A stretch of 64,000 nucleotides of DNA from Caprella mutica (GCA_947561585.1 CANNZV010000431.1:159253-223252); one strand, 5' to 3'; counted from the first letter of the stretch, positions 11,351-56,671 are shown. Made by a program: numbers and translations. The notes: generated from the sequence alone by a model not told the origin.

Positions 11351-11458
11351 GAAAAACAGGAGGGATGAAGAGAAAGAGATGTCACTACTGAAGTTACAAC
11401 AAAACCAAGGAAGAGCCAACGGTTGAATGGCATTATTTGATTTATGAAAGTGGAGTTG

Positions 11459-11630
11459 TGATATGTTTAGAATTAATTTATAGGTATTTGTATTAATATT
11501 AAATAAATTACAGTTAGCCGACTCTAACTATGCTACCACTGGTGTATAAGAGTCAAACCATTAATTTTATGTTATTAGACACATTGATTTCATCTGGAAC
11601 TATTAAAGGAGCTTCAACTAACTTGTCTTT
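11459..11630 (+). repeat. 3' LTR of gypsy-type element
   Basis: A direct repeat of 6955-7130 with few differences. It follows the integrase remnants by about 110 bp. The end is set by loss of similarity after CTTCAACTAACTTGTCTTT. Confidence 0.7.
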
Positions 11631-11752
11631 CAAAAACATCACGGGGACTAAGGATTTTCCGTTCTTCTGTTAATGAATCGACCTGGAAACTTTTCATTTA
11701 GAAATTCTAGAGCTGTATTTTTGCAATTTGGTTGAGAGCCGTCTTGCATCTA

Positions 11753-13072
11753 CAGGGTGGCGCATAAGTAACTCACCCTTTTAAAAAAAAATAATAAATA
11801 AAGTATGAAAGGTATAACGATAGAGATAATTCAAACGATAGAGGAACTCTTAAAGTTTAGTTTACAACTAAGTATGGAAAATAATATCCTTTAAATGATT
11901 ACCATTGTTGGTGAAACATAAACGTACTCTTTAAATGAAACTGTTCATTAATGCACTTAACATATCTGGATTTTTAATTCCTGTAGAGTGTTAGGCTTGA
12001 CAATGTAAACTCTTCCTTTTAAATATCCCCAGAAGAAAAAAGTCAAGTGGGCTCAGATCTGGTACGTCACCAAAACGCGAAATTACTCGTGGAAAATTCA
12101 GCCTTAGCATGTCCATAGTTTCCCATGCAGTATAAGCTGTAGCTCCATCTTGTTGGAAAAGAATATCTTCTGTGTTCATCTCTTCCACGTAACGAAAATG
12201 ATACTCTTACAAAATCTGTCTATATCTGTGTTCGTTCACAGTCACTGTATTGCCATCAACATCTTCAGAAAAATATGGGCCAATGATTCTTGATAACGTT
12301 ATCTCACACCACACTCTCACTTTAAGTGGATGAAGTGGATGCTCATGGATTTTCAGATACCCAGATTGTGCAGTTTTGTTAATTGACTTCGCCATTAAGG
12401 GGAAAAGGAGCTTCATCAGTCATGATTAGGTACGATATGAAATTTTCATCATCTGCAAGCTGCAAAACTTTTTGAGCAAAATCCAACCGCTTATGGTAGT
12501 CCGTAAAGTGAAGCTCTTGCGTCAGTTGAATTTTATAAGGATGATTTTTAAATCTTCTTTCAGAATTTGTTGTAGAGACCTGCGAGACATCGTTAGTTGA
12601 GCAGAACGTTTCCTTGTTGAAGTTGTGGGCCGATCATGTACGCCTTCTGAAACAGCCTGAATTGAAACATCGGTTCTAACGGTTCGCGGCCTTCCAAAGC
12701 GCCGTTTGTCTACTGTTGATCCGGTTTCTTTGAATTTAGAGACCATTAATTGCTTTTATGCAATTTTATCCAGAATTCTTCCATCATTAAAAATGTTCCT
12801 GTAACTTCTCTGCACTGCAATAATTGAACCATTGCACGAAAGGTAGAGTTCAACAATTTTTACTTGTTGTTCTTTCGAGTAGCGCACCATTTTGAAGGTA
12901 AATTCTAAAGATTTATTACCGCAGTATACACAGGGTATCTGAAGACAGGATACGACCTGTAAATAAACTTTAAGAGTTCCACTATCGTTTGCAATTATCC
13001 CCATCGTCATACCTTTCATACTTTATTTACTATTAATTATTTAAAAGGGTGAGTTACTTATGCGCCACCCTG
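11753..13072 (-). mobile_element. Mariner-type transposon, 1.32 kb, broken
   Basis: TA dinucleotides flank both ends (11751-11752 and 13073-13074). The terminal 33 bp (CAGGGTGGCGCATAAGTAAC onward) are perfect inverted repeats, and imperfect inverted similarity continues to about 115 bp per end. A transposase-like frame on the minus strand fills the interior but is broken. It is inserted within or beside repeat X copy 2. Confidence 0.9.
11985..12892 (-). pseudogene. Mariner transposase pseudogene
   Basis: In transcript order: start MVRYSKEQQVKIVELYL near 12891, the paired helix-turn-helix region with GRPRTVRT (12522-12746), the first catalytic Asp in a TDEAPF box near 12420, a VWCEI...IIGPYF core (12207-12416), then FQQDGAT and PDLSPLDFF (11991-12188). 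At least three frame changes separate these. Only 34 residues separate the second and third catalytic Asp; the WPPRS stretch usual for close relatives is missing, which looks like a local deletion. Inactive. Confidence 0.85.
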
Positions 13073-13079
13073 TACAAGG

Positions 13080-13931
13080 TGAAGAAACAACATTAACCGA
13101 TGACAAGTTGCCATCATAGTCAATGAATGTACGAACAATTGGATCCATTCCATTAATAATGACAAGGAAGAAAATTACCTTAGCATCATACCTATCATTT
13201 ATTCCGTTGATATTTCGAGGATTTTCATTTGTCTACAGTCTACATAGACTACACTCCGTCGGTTTTTCGATGTGGCTTTTTGATGGAGGCAAAGGAATTT
13301 GTCGTTGGATGGTCGATGCAGAATCAATTGACAAAACCATCTGCTCTGTGCTTCGTGGACTTCAGTTAATGGTTGAACTGAAGTTTAATGATAAAAATGA
13401 TAAAAACGGAAACGAATTTCATGTCTGACGATCCTCTACAACAGGGTTTTGGTGGGTGAAATCTGCTGAAAAGTTTTTCTGAAACAGCAACTGGGCTTCA
13501 AAGAAGCTCTTCACCTCCTGAATCACTGTTTCTGTTCTTTTTTGTTTTGTCTTGATTTCTTTTTCTTGTGAATGGAATCTCATTGAAAAGATCAATACTC
13601 TTGTGAACTTTTTTGGTTGTAAGATTTTTCCGCCTTTCCACTCATCTCGGAGTGAAGCATGAACTCTCGGTGTACTGTTGAAGGAGAAAGTTTTTTTTAG
13701 CAAACTACCTGAAGATGTATTTCGTCTTAAATTCAGAAAACATTATTGAAGTTAAAGATATATTAATAGGATGATAAAATCCATTCTTTATGATCAAGAA
13801 AACGTAGCTATACACAATACGATTTGAAGCATTTTTCCCAATTCGCAATTTAAAAATAATGCTTCTGATGGAACAAAGTGTAAGCATGTTCTAAGCAATT
13901 AAAATAATCAAATAACTGACATTTCTTCAAG
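13080..13931 (-). mobile_element. Repeat X, copy 2
   Basis: Reverse-complement counterpart of 3452-5300. It lacks element A, so it preserves the empty site. The minus-strand open frame 13419-13703 holds the best-preserved coding piece, and a further decayed tract runs to 13080. The mariner interrupts its downstream side. Confidence 0.55.
13419..13703 (-). pseudogene. Open fragment of repeat X coding region, unknown protein
   Basis: 94 residues, Lys- and Phe-rich (IQEVKSFFEAQLLFQKNFSA). The same residues can be followed with breaks in copy 1 near 4740-4990. No known domain recognised; no membrane segment or signal peptide seen. A remnant of an element protein is the likeliest reading. Confidence 0.4.
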
Positions 13932-14040
13932 TGTGAAGATTAATCTGTAGAATTATTTTTTGAAATTTCAGACACATTGAAAAATTTGAAAACTGCCCCA
14001 TCCCCTTCCTTGGCCGAATATTAGATACGCCCCTGTTAAA

Positions 14041-14658
14041 AATCATTGTCATTTCTTTTCTTAAAAAGTATTCAAACCAAATTACCTGAAACTTGGTGGG
14101 ACGATTGGTCAATAGCCGGAACTATTTTGTTAGATTTTAGGAGCGATCAGGTCAAAGGTCAAGGTTATTTTTTTTATCCCAAAAGGTATTCAACCAAATC
14201 GCCTGAAATTTGCTTTTGCAATTGGCAAATGGTCAATTATAGCTAAGAACCATTTGGTTAGATCTTGGGAATGATGGGGTCGAACTATTTAACTTAATTG
14301 CCTGAAATTTGGTAGGACTCACAGTATATAGGACTATTGCTCATTATTCAGGAACCAGTTTATTAGATTTTGGAAGGGATCAGGTTAAAGGTAAATGTCA
14401 TTAATAAGCTGCGGTGAAGGTATGCGCTGTACGAGTGCCTGTCATCTAAATACCTTGCAGAAGGTAATATTTTAGGCCCCATTTATTTATTCATTTATCA
14501 TCTTTTTATTCACATAACTCATAAGTATTCCATCAAATTGTCTGAAATTTGGTGGGACGATTGGCCAATGTCCATGAACCATCTGGTAGAATTTTGGGAG
14601 CGATCCGGTCCGAGGTCAAGTTTATTTACAGCCAAAATGCCTGAAATTATAGTGCTCT
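14041..14658. repeat. Family S repeat with internal tandem reiteration
   Basis: About five imperfect repeats of a ~110-bp unit ('accaaattgcctgaaatttg ... gggacgattggccaatg ... gatcaggtcaaaggtcaa'). They are interrupted by the family's CTTGCAGAAGGTAATATTTT and TTTATTTATTCATTTATCATC landmarks (14450-14510). Same family as the 7.1, 8.8 and 0.8 kb copies. Confidence 0.6.
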
Positions 14659-15468
14659 GAGCATGTTCTTTAATTAAAGTACTGTGCACAAAGCAAGTTC
14701 TATGAATAAAGTACAGTACACAAAGCAAGTTCTTTGATCAAAATACAGAGCACAAAGCAATTTCTTTAATTAAAGTACAGAACATTTAGTAAGTACCGTG
14801 ACCTGAGTACAGTGCACAAAGTAAATTCATTGATTAAAGTACAGTGCACAAAGAAAGTACCGTGACGTAAGAACATTTTGCACAGCAAGTACAGTGGTGT
14901 AAGTACAGTGCGCACAGCAACTACCGTGATCTAAGTACAGTGCACACAGTAAGTACCGTGATATAAGTACAGTGCGCACAGTAAGTATCGTGACCTACAT
15001 ACAGTGCTCACAGCAAGTACTGTGATCTAAGTACAGTGCACACAGCATGTACCGTGATGTAAGTACAATGCGCACAGTAAGTAACGTGGTGTAAGTACAG
15101 TACTCACAGCAAGTACCGTGGTGTAAGTACAGTGCGCACAGTAAGTACCGTGGTGTAAGTACAATGCGCACAGTAAGTAACGTGGTGTAAGTACAGTACT
15201 CACAGCAAGTACCGTGATCTAAGTACAGTGCACACAGTAATTACCGTGATCAAGTACAGTGCACACAGCAAGTGTTGTGGTTTAAGTACAGTGCGCACAG
15301 CAAGTACCGTGAGCTAAGTACAGTGCGGATAGAAAGTACCGTGATCTAAGTACAGTAAGCACAGCAAATAATGTGGTGCAAGTAAAGTGTGCGCAGCAAG
15401 TACCGTGATCTAAGTACAGTGCGCACTGTAAGTACCGTGAGTAAGTACAGTGCGCACTATAAGTTGGT
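14659..15468. repeat. Minisatellite just upstream of NF1
   Basis: About 25 imperfect copies of a ~32-bp unit with the core AAGTACAGTGCGCACAGCAA followed by GTACCGTGATCT. The early copies (14659-14850) are a more diverged subtype (AAAGCAAGTTCTTTGATTAA). It ends about 100 bp before the NF1 start codon, so it lies in or next to the promoter or 5' UTR. Confidence 0.9.
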
Positions 15469-15570
15469 GAGTGTGTCATTCAGTGCTCAGACTCTCAGTT
15501 TGCTTGCAGACTCTGTGTGGGGTGAAGTGTAGCGCAATATCAGCTAAAATCTTGCCATCATATCGTCAAA
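15469..15570 (+). promoter_or_regulatory. Probable NF1 promoter/5' UTR
   Basis: A short unique stretch between the minisatellite and the NF1 ATG. It has TCAGT-type initiator matches (for example near 15480 and 15496) but no TATA box. The assignment rests on position only. Confidence 0.35.
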
Positions 15571-50096
<34,526 letters not shown>

Positions 50097-50660
50097 AAAC
50101 CATTTTGTGTGTACATAAGGTCTGTGTGAGTGTCTGTACACTCTGTATGTGTAGTTAAGTGTATATCTCTGTATGCCAAAGATCTCAATCTTCTTTTACG
50201 TCGCCAAATATAGTTGAAATGAGTGTAATTTGTTGAAGTTTATACGCTGAAAATATTTTATTCTTTTCCCAATGTGCAATGTGATTCAAATCAGGCAACC
50301 ACTAAATATATAAAATATTGGACTATTTGACGATATGAGCATTTTATTTCTCTTCTCGAGATGCGTGTAGGTACTAAAAAATGTTTAGATTTATTTTTCT
50401 ATACCGTAGAGAGGGAAGATCTCTTTAGTGTAAGTTTACAGCCGAGGGCAACTGCTAACAAATCTCAATAGTGATTATTCGATACTCTGATACATGTTCC
50501 TTATTATCATTTGATGTACCTGAATTATCAATGTATTTTTAAGTTCTTTAGAGACTTGTAATAACTGTCAGTAGGTTTGGCTCTTTTGAACTATAATAAA
50601 ATGATCTGTGTATATATTTTAATTCCATAATAAATCTATTTTCTAATGTTATGCATATTT
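50097..50660 (+). other. Nf1: NF1 3' UTR (probable)
   Basis: AT-rich sequence after the stop. AATAAA polyadenylation signals at 50595-50600 and 50629-50634 followed by GT/T-rich DNA suggest transcript ends near 50.62-50.66 kb. Confidence 0.5.
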
Positions 50661-51254
50661 CTTTATTTTAAAAACGATGTCTGTAAACCTAATTAGGTAC
50701 GTAGGTTAGATATCTGCGTTTATATAAATTGCTTGTTTTACAAATTCCTCTGATTTTATACTACGTATTCATGTTACATTAATTGGTATACCACGCTTCA
50801 AATAGGCAACTCTAAGCATTTAAATAGACTGAAAATACAGTCGCAAAGATTTCTGCTTGCCTTGTTTTCTCTCGCTGTAATAAATGAGAACATTAGTTAA
50901 TCAACTAATGAAATTAGATGTCTATTTAATTGAAAAAAACATTAATTTTAGCGAGAGTAAATTAGGCACATGAAAACAATGTTCACTGGTTTTTGTCTAT
51001 TATGTTCAGTCAAGAGAAGTGAAATTTTTCGTAAGTGTAAAGCTGTATGTACGTTACTCTTAAAGGTTGTGAATGACAGATTTAACTGAAACCAAAACTT
51101 AGATAGTGTGGATTATTATTATTATATACTGACATTGCTTTACCTTCTGAATTTCGTAACATGCTTTTATCCAAACTTATTTGTGTCTTAAAATAAATCT
51201 GCTCAAATTTGCGCAGTTTAATTATGCACCATGTATACTGGATGAATTTTTTGG
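50661..51254. other. Intergenic DNA, nothing recognised
   Basis: AT-rich. A small inverted pair TTTCTCTCGCTGTAATAAAT / TTTTAGCGAGAGTAAATTAG (50868-50965) may be a short MITE. No open frame of note. Confidence 0.4.
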
Positions 51255-51755
51255 ATCCCTTTACTTTTACTGTCCGAGAAAAAAATTCGGATCGTAAAAG
51301 TAAATAATAAAAAAAGTTTGGAGGTAAAAAAAATCAAATCAAAATCAGAGGTAAATCAAAATCAAATTTCGGACCGTAAAAGTAAACATTAAAATTTTGA
51401 TTAACGAAATTTAATTTTTTAAATTGAAATAAAATTTTTAATTTGAAATAAAAATTTCATAAATTTTTAAGCATTCAGGCTTGTAAATATGATGCCTCTG
51501 ATACGCATTGACTCATATAAGGAGAGCTCTACTAGATATCAAATTTATTACTCTTCAATATTCAAGATGGAACATTCTTCAATGGAAAGGTCATTCATTT
51601 GTAATTCATAACATATTTTTTAAAAATAATAAACATTTTAAATAAATTATACTTTTTTTTTAAATTTAAAAATAGCTCAGAGCGTAAAAGTAAATAAGAA
51701 AATATTCAGACCGTAAAAGTAAATCATAAAGTTTCGGGCCGTAAAAGTAAAGAGA
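51255..51755. mobile_element. GTAAAAGTAAA foldback element
   Basis: Left end TCCCTTTACTTTTACTGTCC is inverted to right end GGGCCGTAAAAGTAAAGAGA. The unit CGGACCGTAAAAGTAAA recurs at 51293, 51372, 51680, 51708 and 51737, that is several times within the arms. Confidence 0.75.
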
Positions 51756-52169
51756 TCAATTATTTTTATCAGTGAGGAACCTCCCTCTTCCTGAAGTTGT
51801 CTGTGGGGGATGACAAAGAGGGAGGAACTCCTTTGACCTCGAAGTGTTGTAATTTAGTTTGTATATTGTCTTTTAGTTTTTACCATGTTTATTTTTTTTA
51901 ACGCTACTTACAATTTTAGAGGATATTGCTAGGGTTGTGTTCTTCAACTACGAGGTCTTATATTATGCTTGGGTCACATTTATTGATAAGTGTATAAGGG
52001 ATTAAAAGTATCTTATCTGCATTCATGAGCTTTGTCACTGAAAGATAGTAAATAATTCTGCTCATGAGGCCACTTTCCTTTATGATTGCTTTTCCAGTCC
52101 CTTGTATTTAATTTCCTTTTGATATCAGGGAGACGTTAATTAACTTCTAATTAAACTAATTAATTTCAG

Positions 52170-53237
52170 GGCCCAGTTGCGAAATACGACTCCTTTGAAA
52201 TACAAAAATTCGATCCGACTCCTCACATGGTAATTAACTTGTATCTTTTCAATATTCCTACGGGGAGAAATTCAGGGGAGTCGCTTTACATGACAGCTAT
52301 ATAGAGACGATGTTAAAACAATCCGACTCCTCTTAATTTACATTCAAGTATTAGTAATGAAATCATTTGAATTCAATAATAATTAGAATAAATATAATAA
52401 CAAATTTTTTATCATAGTTACGGCAAACTATACCAACTTATTTATGTGATTGCTTCAAACATTTCATGAAGTATATTTAATTATATTATAAAGTTTAATA
52501 AAGGATATTTCATTGTATTATAAGGTTTAATAAGTTGTACTTAAAATGAATGGTATAAACCAGGGTACTGTATCCTGGTATAAACATAGAAAAGCTTGTT
52601 GCTTATCAATTGAAGGTAGGTAAAGGCCCGTTTACCCGTTACACGCCACCGTGCCACGATAAATAGGAGCGATTTATTGAGCACAGAGATCGCAACAATT
52701 TATCAGATGATTACACGCTAAGATTTTTACTCCAATATCTTTATTTTTCACTAGCCGTCATGGACGAAACATTATGAGGGTCTGCATTTGGAATGTGTTT
52801 AGCATTATATATTGAGTTAGATTGCAATGATTTATTGGAACCATGTTTACACGTTCAAACTTATCGTTACGATTCGTATAAATTTGAGCCTGATGGCATC
52901 AATTAAGTACACAATCCAATTCCAACTCCAATAAATCGCTACGATCACCTGTTTACACGTACCGATAAATTGCAACAACCTCTTCATTACGATAAATCAC
53001 TTCAATTTATCGTAGCGTGTAAACGGGCCTTTAGGTTGGTCTTACGTTTCGTATAACATGAGGATTCGTGTTTCGTGACATCTCTTTTCAATCACCAAAA
53101 TATCACATTTTAAAATCGAGGTGTCGTATATAATTTTCATGTTTGGAAGGTGTCGTATTTCATGACAGCCATCATTAAAAACACACAAAAACCTTTATTA
53201 TCCATTGGAGGAGGGAGTCGTATTTCGCAACTGGGCC
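52170..53237. mobile_element. 1,068-bp TIR element with 8-bp duplication
   Basis: Ends GGCCCAGTTGCGAAATACGA / TCGTATTTCGCAACTGGGCC. Exact AATTTCAG duplications at 52162-52169 and 53238-53245. Subterminal boxes 'cgactcct' / 'gtcgtatttc' recur inside the arms. No coding sequence; a second element is nested at 52623-53032. Confidence 0.88.
52623..53032. mobile_element. Nested 410-bp palindromic element
   Basis: Ends AAAGGCCCGTTTAC / GTGTAAACGGGCCTTT, with internal CGATAAAT / ATTTATCG and GTTTACACG boxes arranged as further inverted repeats. Inserted inside the 52170-53237 element. Confidence 0.85.
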
Positions 53238-53346
53238 AATTTCAGCCTATTAGGAATTTAGTATAATAGGATTTAGGTTGTGGGTACCTAATTTGAGAAA
53301 GGTACTGCAGTCAAATGTAGTCAGCTACCTACGGGTACATAGAATC

Positions 53347-53440
53347 ACCGAAACGGACCGATTGACGACCAAAACGGACCAATTGGGGACCAAAACGGAC
53401 CAATTGTGGTCCAAAACGGACCGAATGGGGACCAAGCCGG
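53347..53440. repeat. 24-bp tandem array (ACGGACCAATTGGGGACCAA)
   Basis: Four copies of a 24-bp unit. Inverted relatives (CAATTGGTCCATTTTGGTCC) lie at 55675-55700 and 55950-56005, which would make this the left arm of a 2.6-kb foldback composite. Confidence 0.8.
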
Positions 53441-54063
53441 ATCTTATCGGGCCGAAGCGGAGCTAAGTAGTTCTTTAAAAACACTTAAATAATTAGTATT
53501 ATACATTGGAGAAAAATAATAATATTTAGAATGAGTTATTTACCTGATAATAGCTACCTACTTATGTTGAAAAAAAAAAATAGCTACTTTGAATCCTCAT
53601 ATCGTATAAGCCGGAAATTATTCTTCAAAAAATATTTCAAAGGTCCCCTCCACTCAAAATTTTTTCGGCCCGATTAAGCCCCGTCCAGACGCTCCGACAA
53701 ATTCCCAGATTTCTCTGAAATCAGGTGTTCGAGAGCAAATTTGTCCGCGATATGGCAGGCAAATTTGTCCCCGATCACAAGAATCGAAACTGTCAGTGAC
53801 TTTCAACATGTTGGACAAATTTGTCCCCGAACAAGTGTTCGGCTGTTCGCGACAGTTATTTGAATAGATATTTGTGATATATGGAGTAAATTTGATAATT
53901 ATTCTCATTTTAGATAGGTATGAAAGATTGAATTCATTATTTAGTAGTCTATTTATATTAGGTATTTGATTGAGATTTTTGTAAATAAATTTAAATTAAT
54001 TTTATGTATTTTTTAGAATAAATGTGATTAGTTATTTACAATTCTACATATTAGTTACTGACT

Positions 54064-54227
54064 AGGGTAAGTTCAGAGTTATCGAACAGTTCCACATTTT
54101 AGACACGTATTATAAATATTATAGGTAGCTATTTTAATTATCATTTAACTCTCATTGTAATCATTAATTTTTCTTTCTTACTTTTCTGTAAATGTGGAAC
54201 CGTCCCATAACTTGGTACTTACCCCTA
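54064..54227. mobile_element. GGGTAAGTT-family palindromic MITE (intergenic)
   Basis: Well preserved at both ends: AGGGTAAGTTCAGAGTTATC, GAACAGTTCCACATTTT and, inverted, AAATGTGGAACCGTCCCATA, CTTGGTACTTACCCCTA. Confidence 0.8.
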
Positions 54228-54297
54228 TAAATAGGTATGAATTATTTGGTTGTTTTTCCTAATTTTACTAGGTAATTAGGTACAACAGTATCAAATG

Positions 54298-54739
54298 GTG
54301 CGTTCCCGTGCTGAAGAACTCGAAGGACGTCCCTCAATTCTACGAGAACAAACCGTTCCCGTGATGAAGAACGTTCGTCAAGTTCGTGGAACTCGACGAC
54401 ACGGTAGGTAGTACGTCGAGCTGTCCCTCTTGGCAGCCGTGACGTCACAAACGTAAACAAACAAACGAATAGAGCGGGTGAAACACCTGTTCTTATTTGT
54501 AAATTAATAAAATTCATAATTGACATAATATTACATGTTTTGAGATTAATTGATAATTAATTAAACTAACCAAACCAAATTATTGATTGTATTATATTAT
54601 ATCCCTAATTAATTAGTGATATTAATTCCTAAACCACGGAATCGTACACATTGAAGTGGTTGCACGGGAACGCTAACCGAGGGACCGTACTTCGTACCTT
54701 GAAGGAACGTTCTTCGAGTTCTTCAGCACGGGAACGCAC
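54298..54739. mobile_element. Palindromic element, GTGCGTTCCCGTGC ends
   Basis: Ends GTGCGTTCCCGTGCTGAAGA and the exact inverse at 54720-54739, with inverted identity over about 29 bp. A GAACGTTC box (CCGTTCCCGTG...GAACGTTCGT) recurs internally. No coding sequence. Confidence 0.85.
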
Positions 54740-54742
54740 CTT

Positions 54743-55224
54743 AAAAGCTGAGCGGCGCACCACATTACGGCGCACTACAATACGGAGCACCACTGTACTT
54801 TCTATTAATGATTTCAAAGTAAATAACTGTTATGAAGTTTGTTGTATCCGCTAGTTTGTTGTTCTGCACACTTCATGATTGTTAACTAATAAGTTGCACA
54901 ACGGCTAACTAATAAGTTTTTATTTACACCCCAGACTGAAAGTTTACAATAGTTACCCCATAAAATTTTAATTACAGTTTTCTATGATGAATTTCATTTT
55001 CTATTCCAAATTAAACATCTCAATCAAATAATTAAACTGTGTAGTATAATAAAAATTCATTGGATTCAGGTACAGTCAGGCGTCAGTCATAAATCTGATA
55101 AAACAATTGCCAATCAAATTCACTCCATTTATCATTAATCTGTATTCAAAATACCTATCTAATAGAATGTACAGTGGTGCGTCGTAATCTGGTGCGCCGT
55201 ACTGTGGTGCGCCGCTCAGCTTTT
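54743..55224. mobile_element. Palindromic element, AAAAGCTGAGCGGCGC ends
   Basis: Ends AAAAGCTGAGCGGCGCACCA / TGGTGCGCCGCTCAGCTTTT. The arm unit GGCGCACYACAATACG is repeated three times on each side. It starts 3 bp after the previous element. Confidence 0.85.
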
Positions 55225-55719
55225 AGATACGTATCAGTAGGTACGTAGATAATGGAAATTTAAATTTTGATAGACCTATCATGATCTACGATAACTCCCA
55301 CTTTGTGAGTACTAGGAGTTTCTGATTACCGAGTCTGTAACCGAGACGTTTTTCTAGATAGGTACCTACTAGGTATTATACTATAATATAAGTAGGTAAC
55401 TCAGGTTAGATATCTAGGTTAATATTTATATTAGGTATATAATCGGCTAGATAAAATACCTACTATCAAAAACTACATATGATATTTTTCCAATGAATTA
55501 ATTATGCAGAATCGCGAACACTGACATTTCAATTTCCTGATCATATTGCTCTCGTCTGGAAGCGAACACAGGCAGAAATGAGATTGCCCGTATTCGCCGA
55601 GCAAATGTATTTCCAAACTCAGGGCATTTGTCGGAGTGTCTGAACGAAGCTTTAGATCCGCTTGGTCGCCATTCGGTCCGTTTTGGCCAGTCTGCAGAAT
55701 ATGGAACATTTTTCCAAGA

Positions 55720-55930
55720 CTCTCTGCGGGAGTTTTTGATTGAATTTTAGAAATTTGAGATCTCTGCGGGAAATCGTGAATTAATTCCTATGTTACCATT
55801 AATTTAGCTGCGGGAGATTTTGAATTAATTCCTATGTTACCATTAATTTAGCTGCGGGAGATTCTGAATCTGCTACTGAGAGTCAGAGAGTAACTGTCTC
55901 TCAAATTATAATCTCTGCGGGAGAAGAGAC
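55720..55930. repeat. CTGCGGGAGA direct repeats
   Basis: Five occurrences of CTGCGGGA(G/A). Two of the intervals (about 55 bp: AATTCCTATGTTACCATTAA then TTTAGCTGCGGGAGATT) are near-identical. Confidence 0.75.
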
Positions 55931-56335
55931 ACATTCTGCAGACTGGCGTTTTGGATCCCCAATCTGTCCGTTCTGGACCACAATTGGTCCATTTTGGTCC
56001 CCAATCGCCAGACTGCAGCCTGCAGGAACTGGTGAAGTGTTCTCCAAGAAATCCTCTATTTTAGCCATGTATAAGAGTAGGTCAGTTAAAGCCAATTAAT
56101 TGGCTTAGATTTGAAATGGTCAAATCTCAGATATGTCTAATTGGCTTTAAATTTTGAATTAATTCCTATGTTCCTATGTTAATTTTGGCTTGAAATCTTC
56201 AAAAAATGAGCCAAATTTTCCAGCCTCTGAAACATGGTCCTTTAATTATTATCTGTCCATATTCCTATCAGTTAATTATTATCTGTCTACTATTTTCCAT
56301 CTATTCTCATCTGTTAATTCATATCTGTGGTATAT

Positions 56336-56496
56336 AGGGTAAGTTTTGAATTATCAGACGAGCGGTTCCACATTTTTGTATATGTAAGATAAAATATCTA
56401 ATAATTATTCTTTAATTCCTTGTTTTAATTATCTTTATATGTATTTTTTATTGTGTCCAAAAATACAGAACTGTCCAATAACTCTGAGCTTACTCT
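56336..56496. mobile_element. GGGTAAGTT-family palindromic MITE (intergenic)
   Basis: AGGGTAAGTTTTGAATTATC, GGTTCCACATTTTTGTATA and, inverted, CAAAAATACAGAACTGTCCA, TAACTCTGAGCTTACTCTA. Confidence 0.75.
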
Positions 56497-56671
56497 AGCG
56501 AAAAATTAATCTAGTGATACGGAATGTCCATTAATCCCAGTCTGCTGAAACTGGTAAAGTGTTCGTAGAGATCTCTTATTTTGTTTGTAGCAAAATTAAT
56601 GTAAATATAGGAATTAATTGAAAATTGTTCGGAGAGAATATCCCAAATATCTCCCATATTCTGCAGACTGG

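Larger units (their letters stand above)
6955..11630 (+). mobile_element. Degenerate gypsy-type LTR retrotransposon
   Basis: Order seen: LTR, gag with two CCHC knuckles, aspartic protease, reverse transcriptase, RNase H, integrase, LTR. This is the Ty3/gypsy order. Stops and frameshifts break gag and pol into at least eight fragments, and at least one family S repeat has inserted inside pol (8770-8920). The copy cannot make a full polyprotein. The two LTRs differ at only a few positions plus a small indel, so it is not extremely old despite its many breaks. Confidence 0.85.
53347..56010. mobile_element. Composite of nested foldback elements
   Basis: Outer arms as in the 53347 array and its inverse at 55675-56005. 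A second inverted pair lies inside: CCAGACGCTCCGACAAATTC (53686-53705) versus CATTTGTCGGAGTGTCTGAA (55625-55644). Between them sit a GGGTAAGTT-family MITE and two back-to-back palindromic elements. Confidence 0.6.

Noticed and set aside
11632..11752. Minus-strand reading resembling a mariner FPGRFINRR box
   Set aside because: Another frame of the same DNA continues the CxC tract shared with repeat X copy 1, so the mariner-like reading is probably coincidental. It also lies outside the inverted ends of the mariner.
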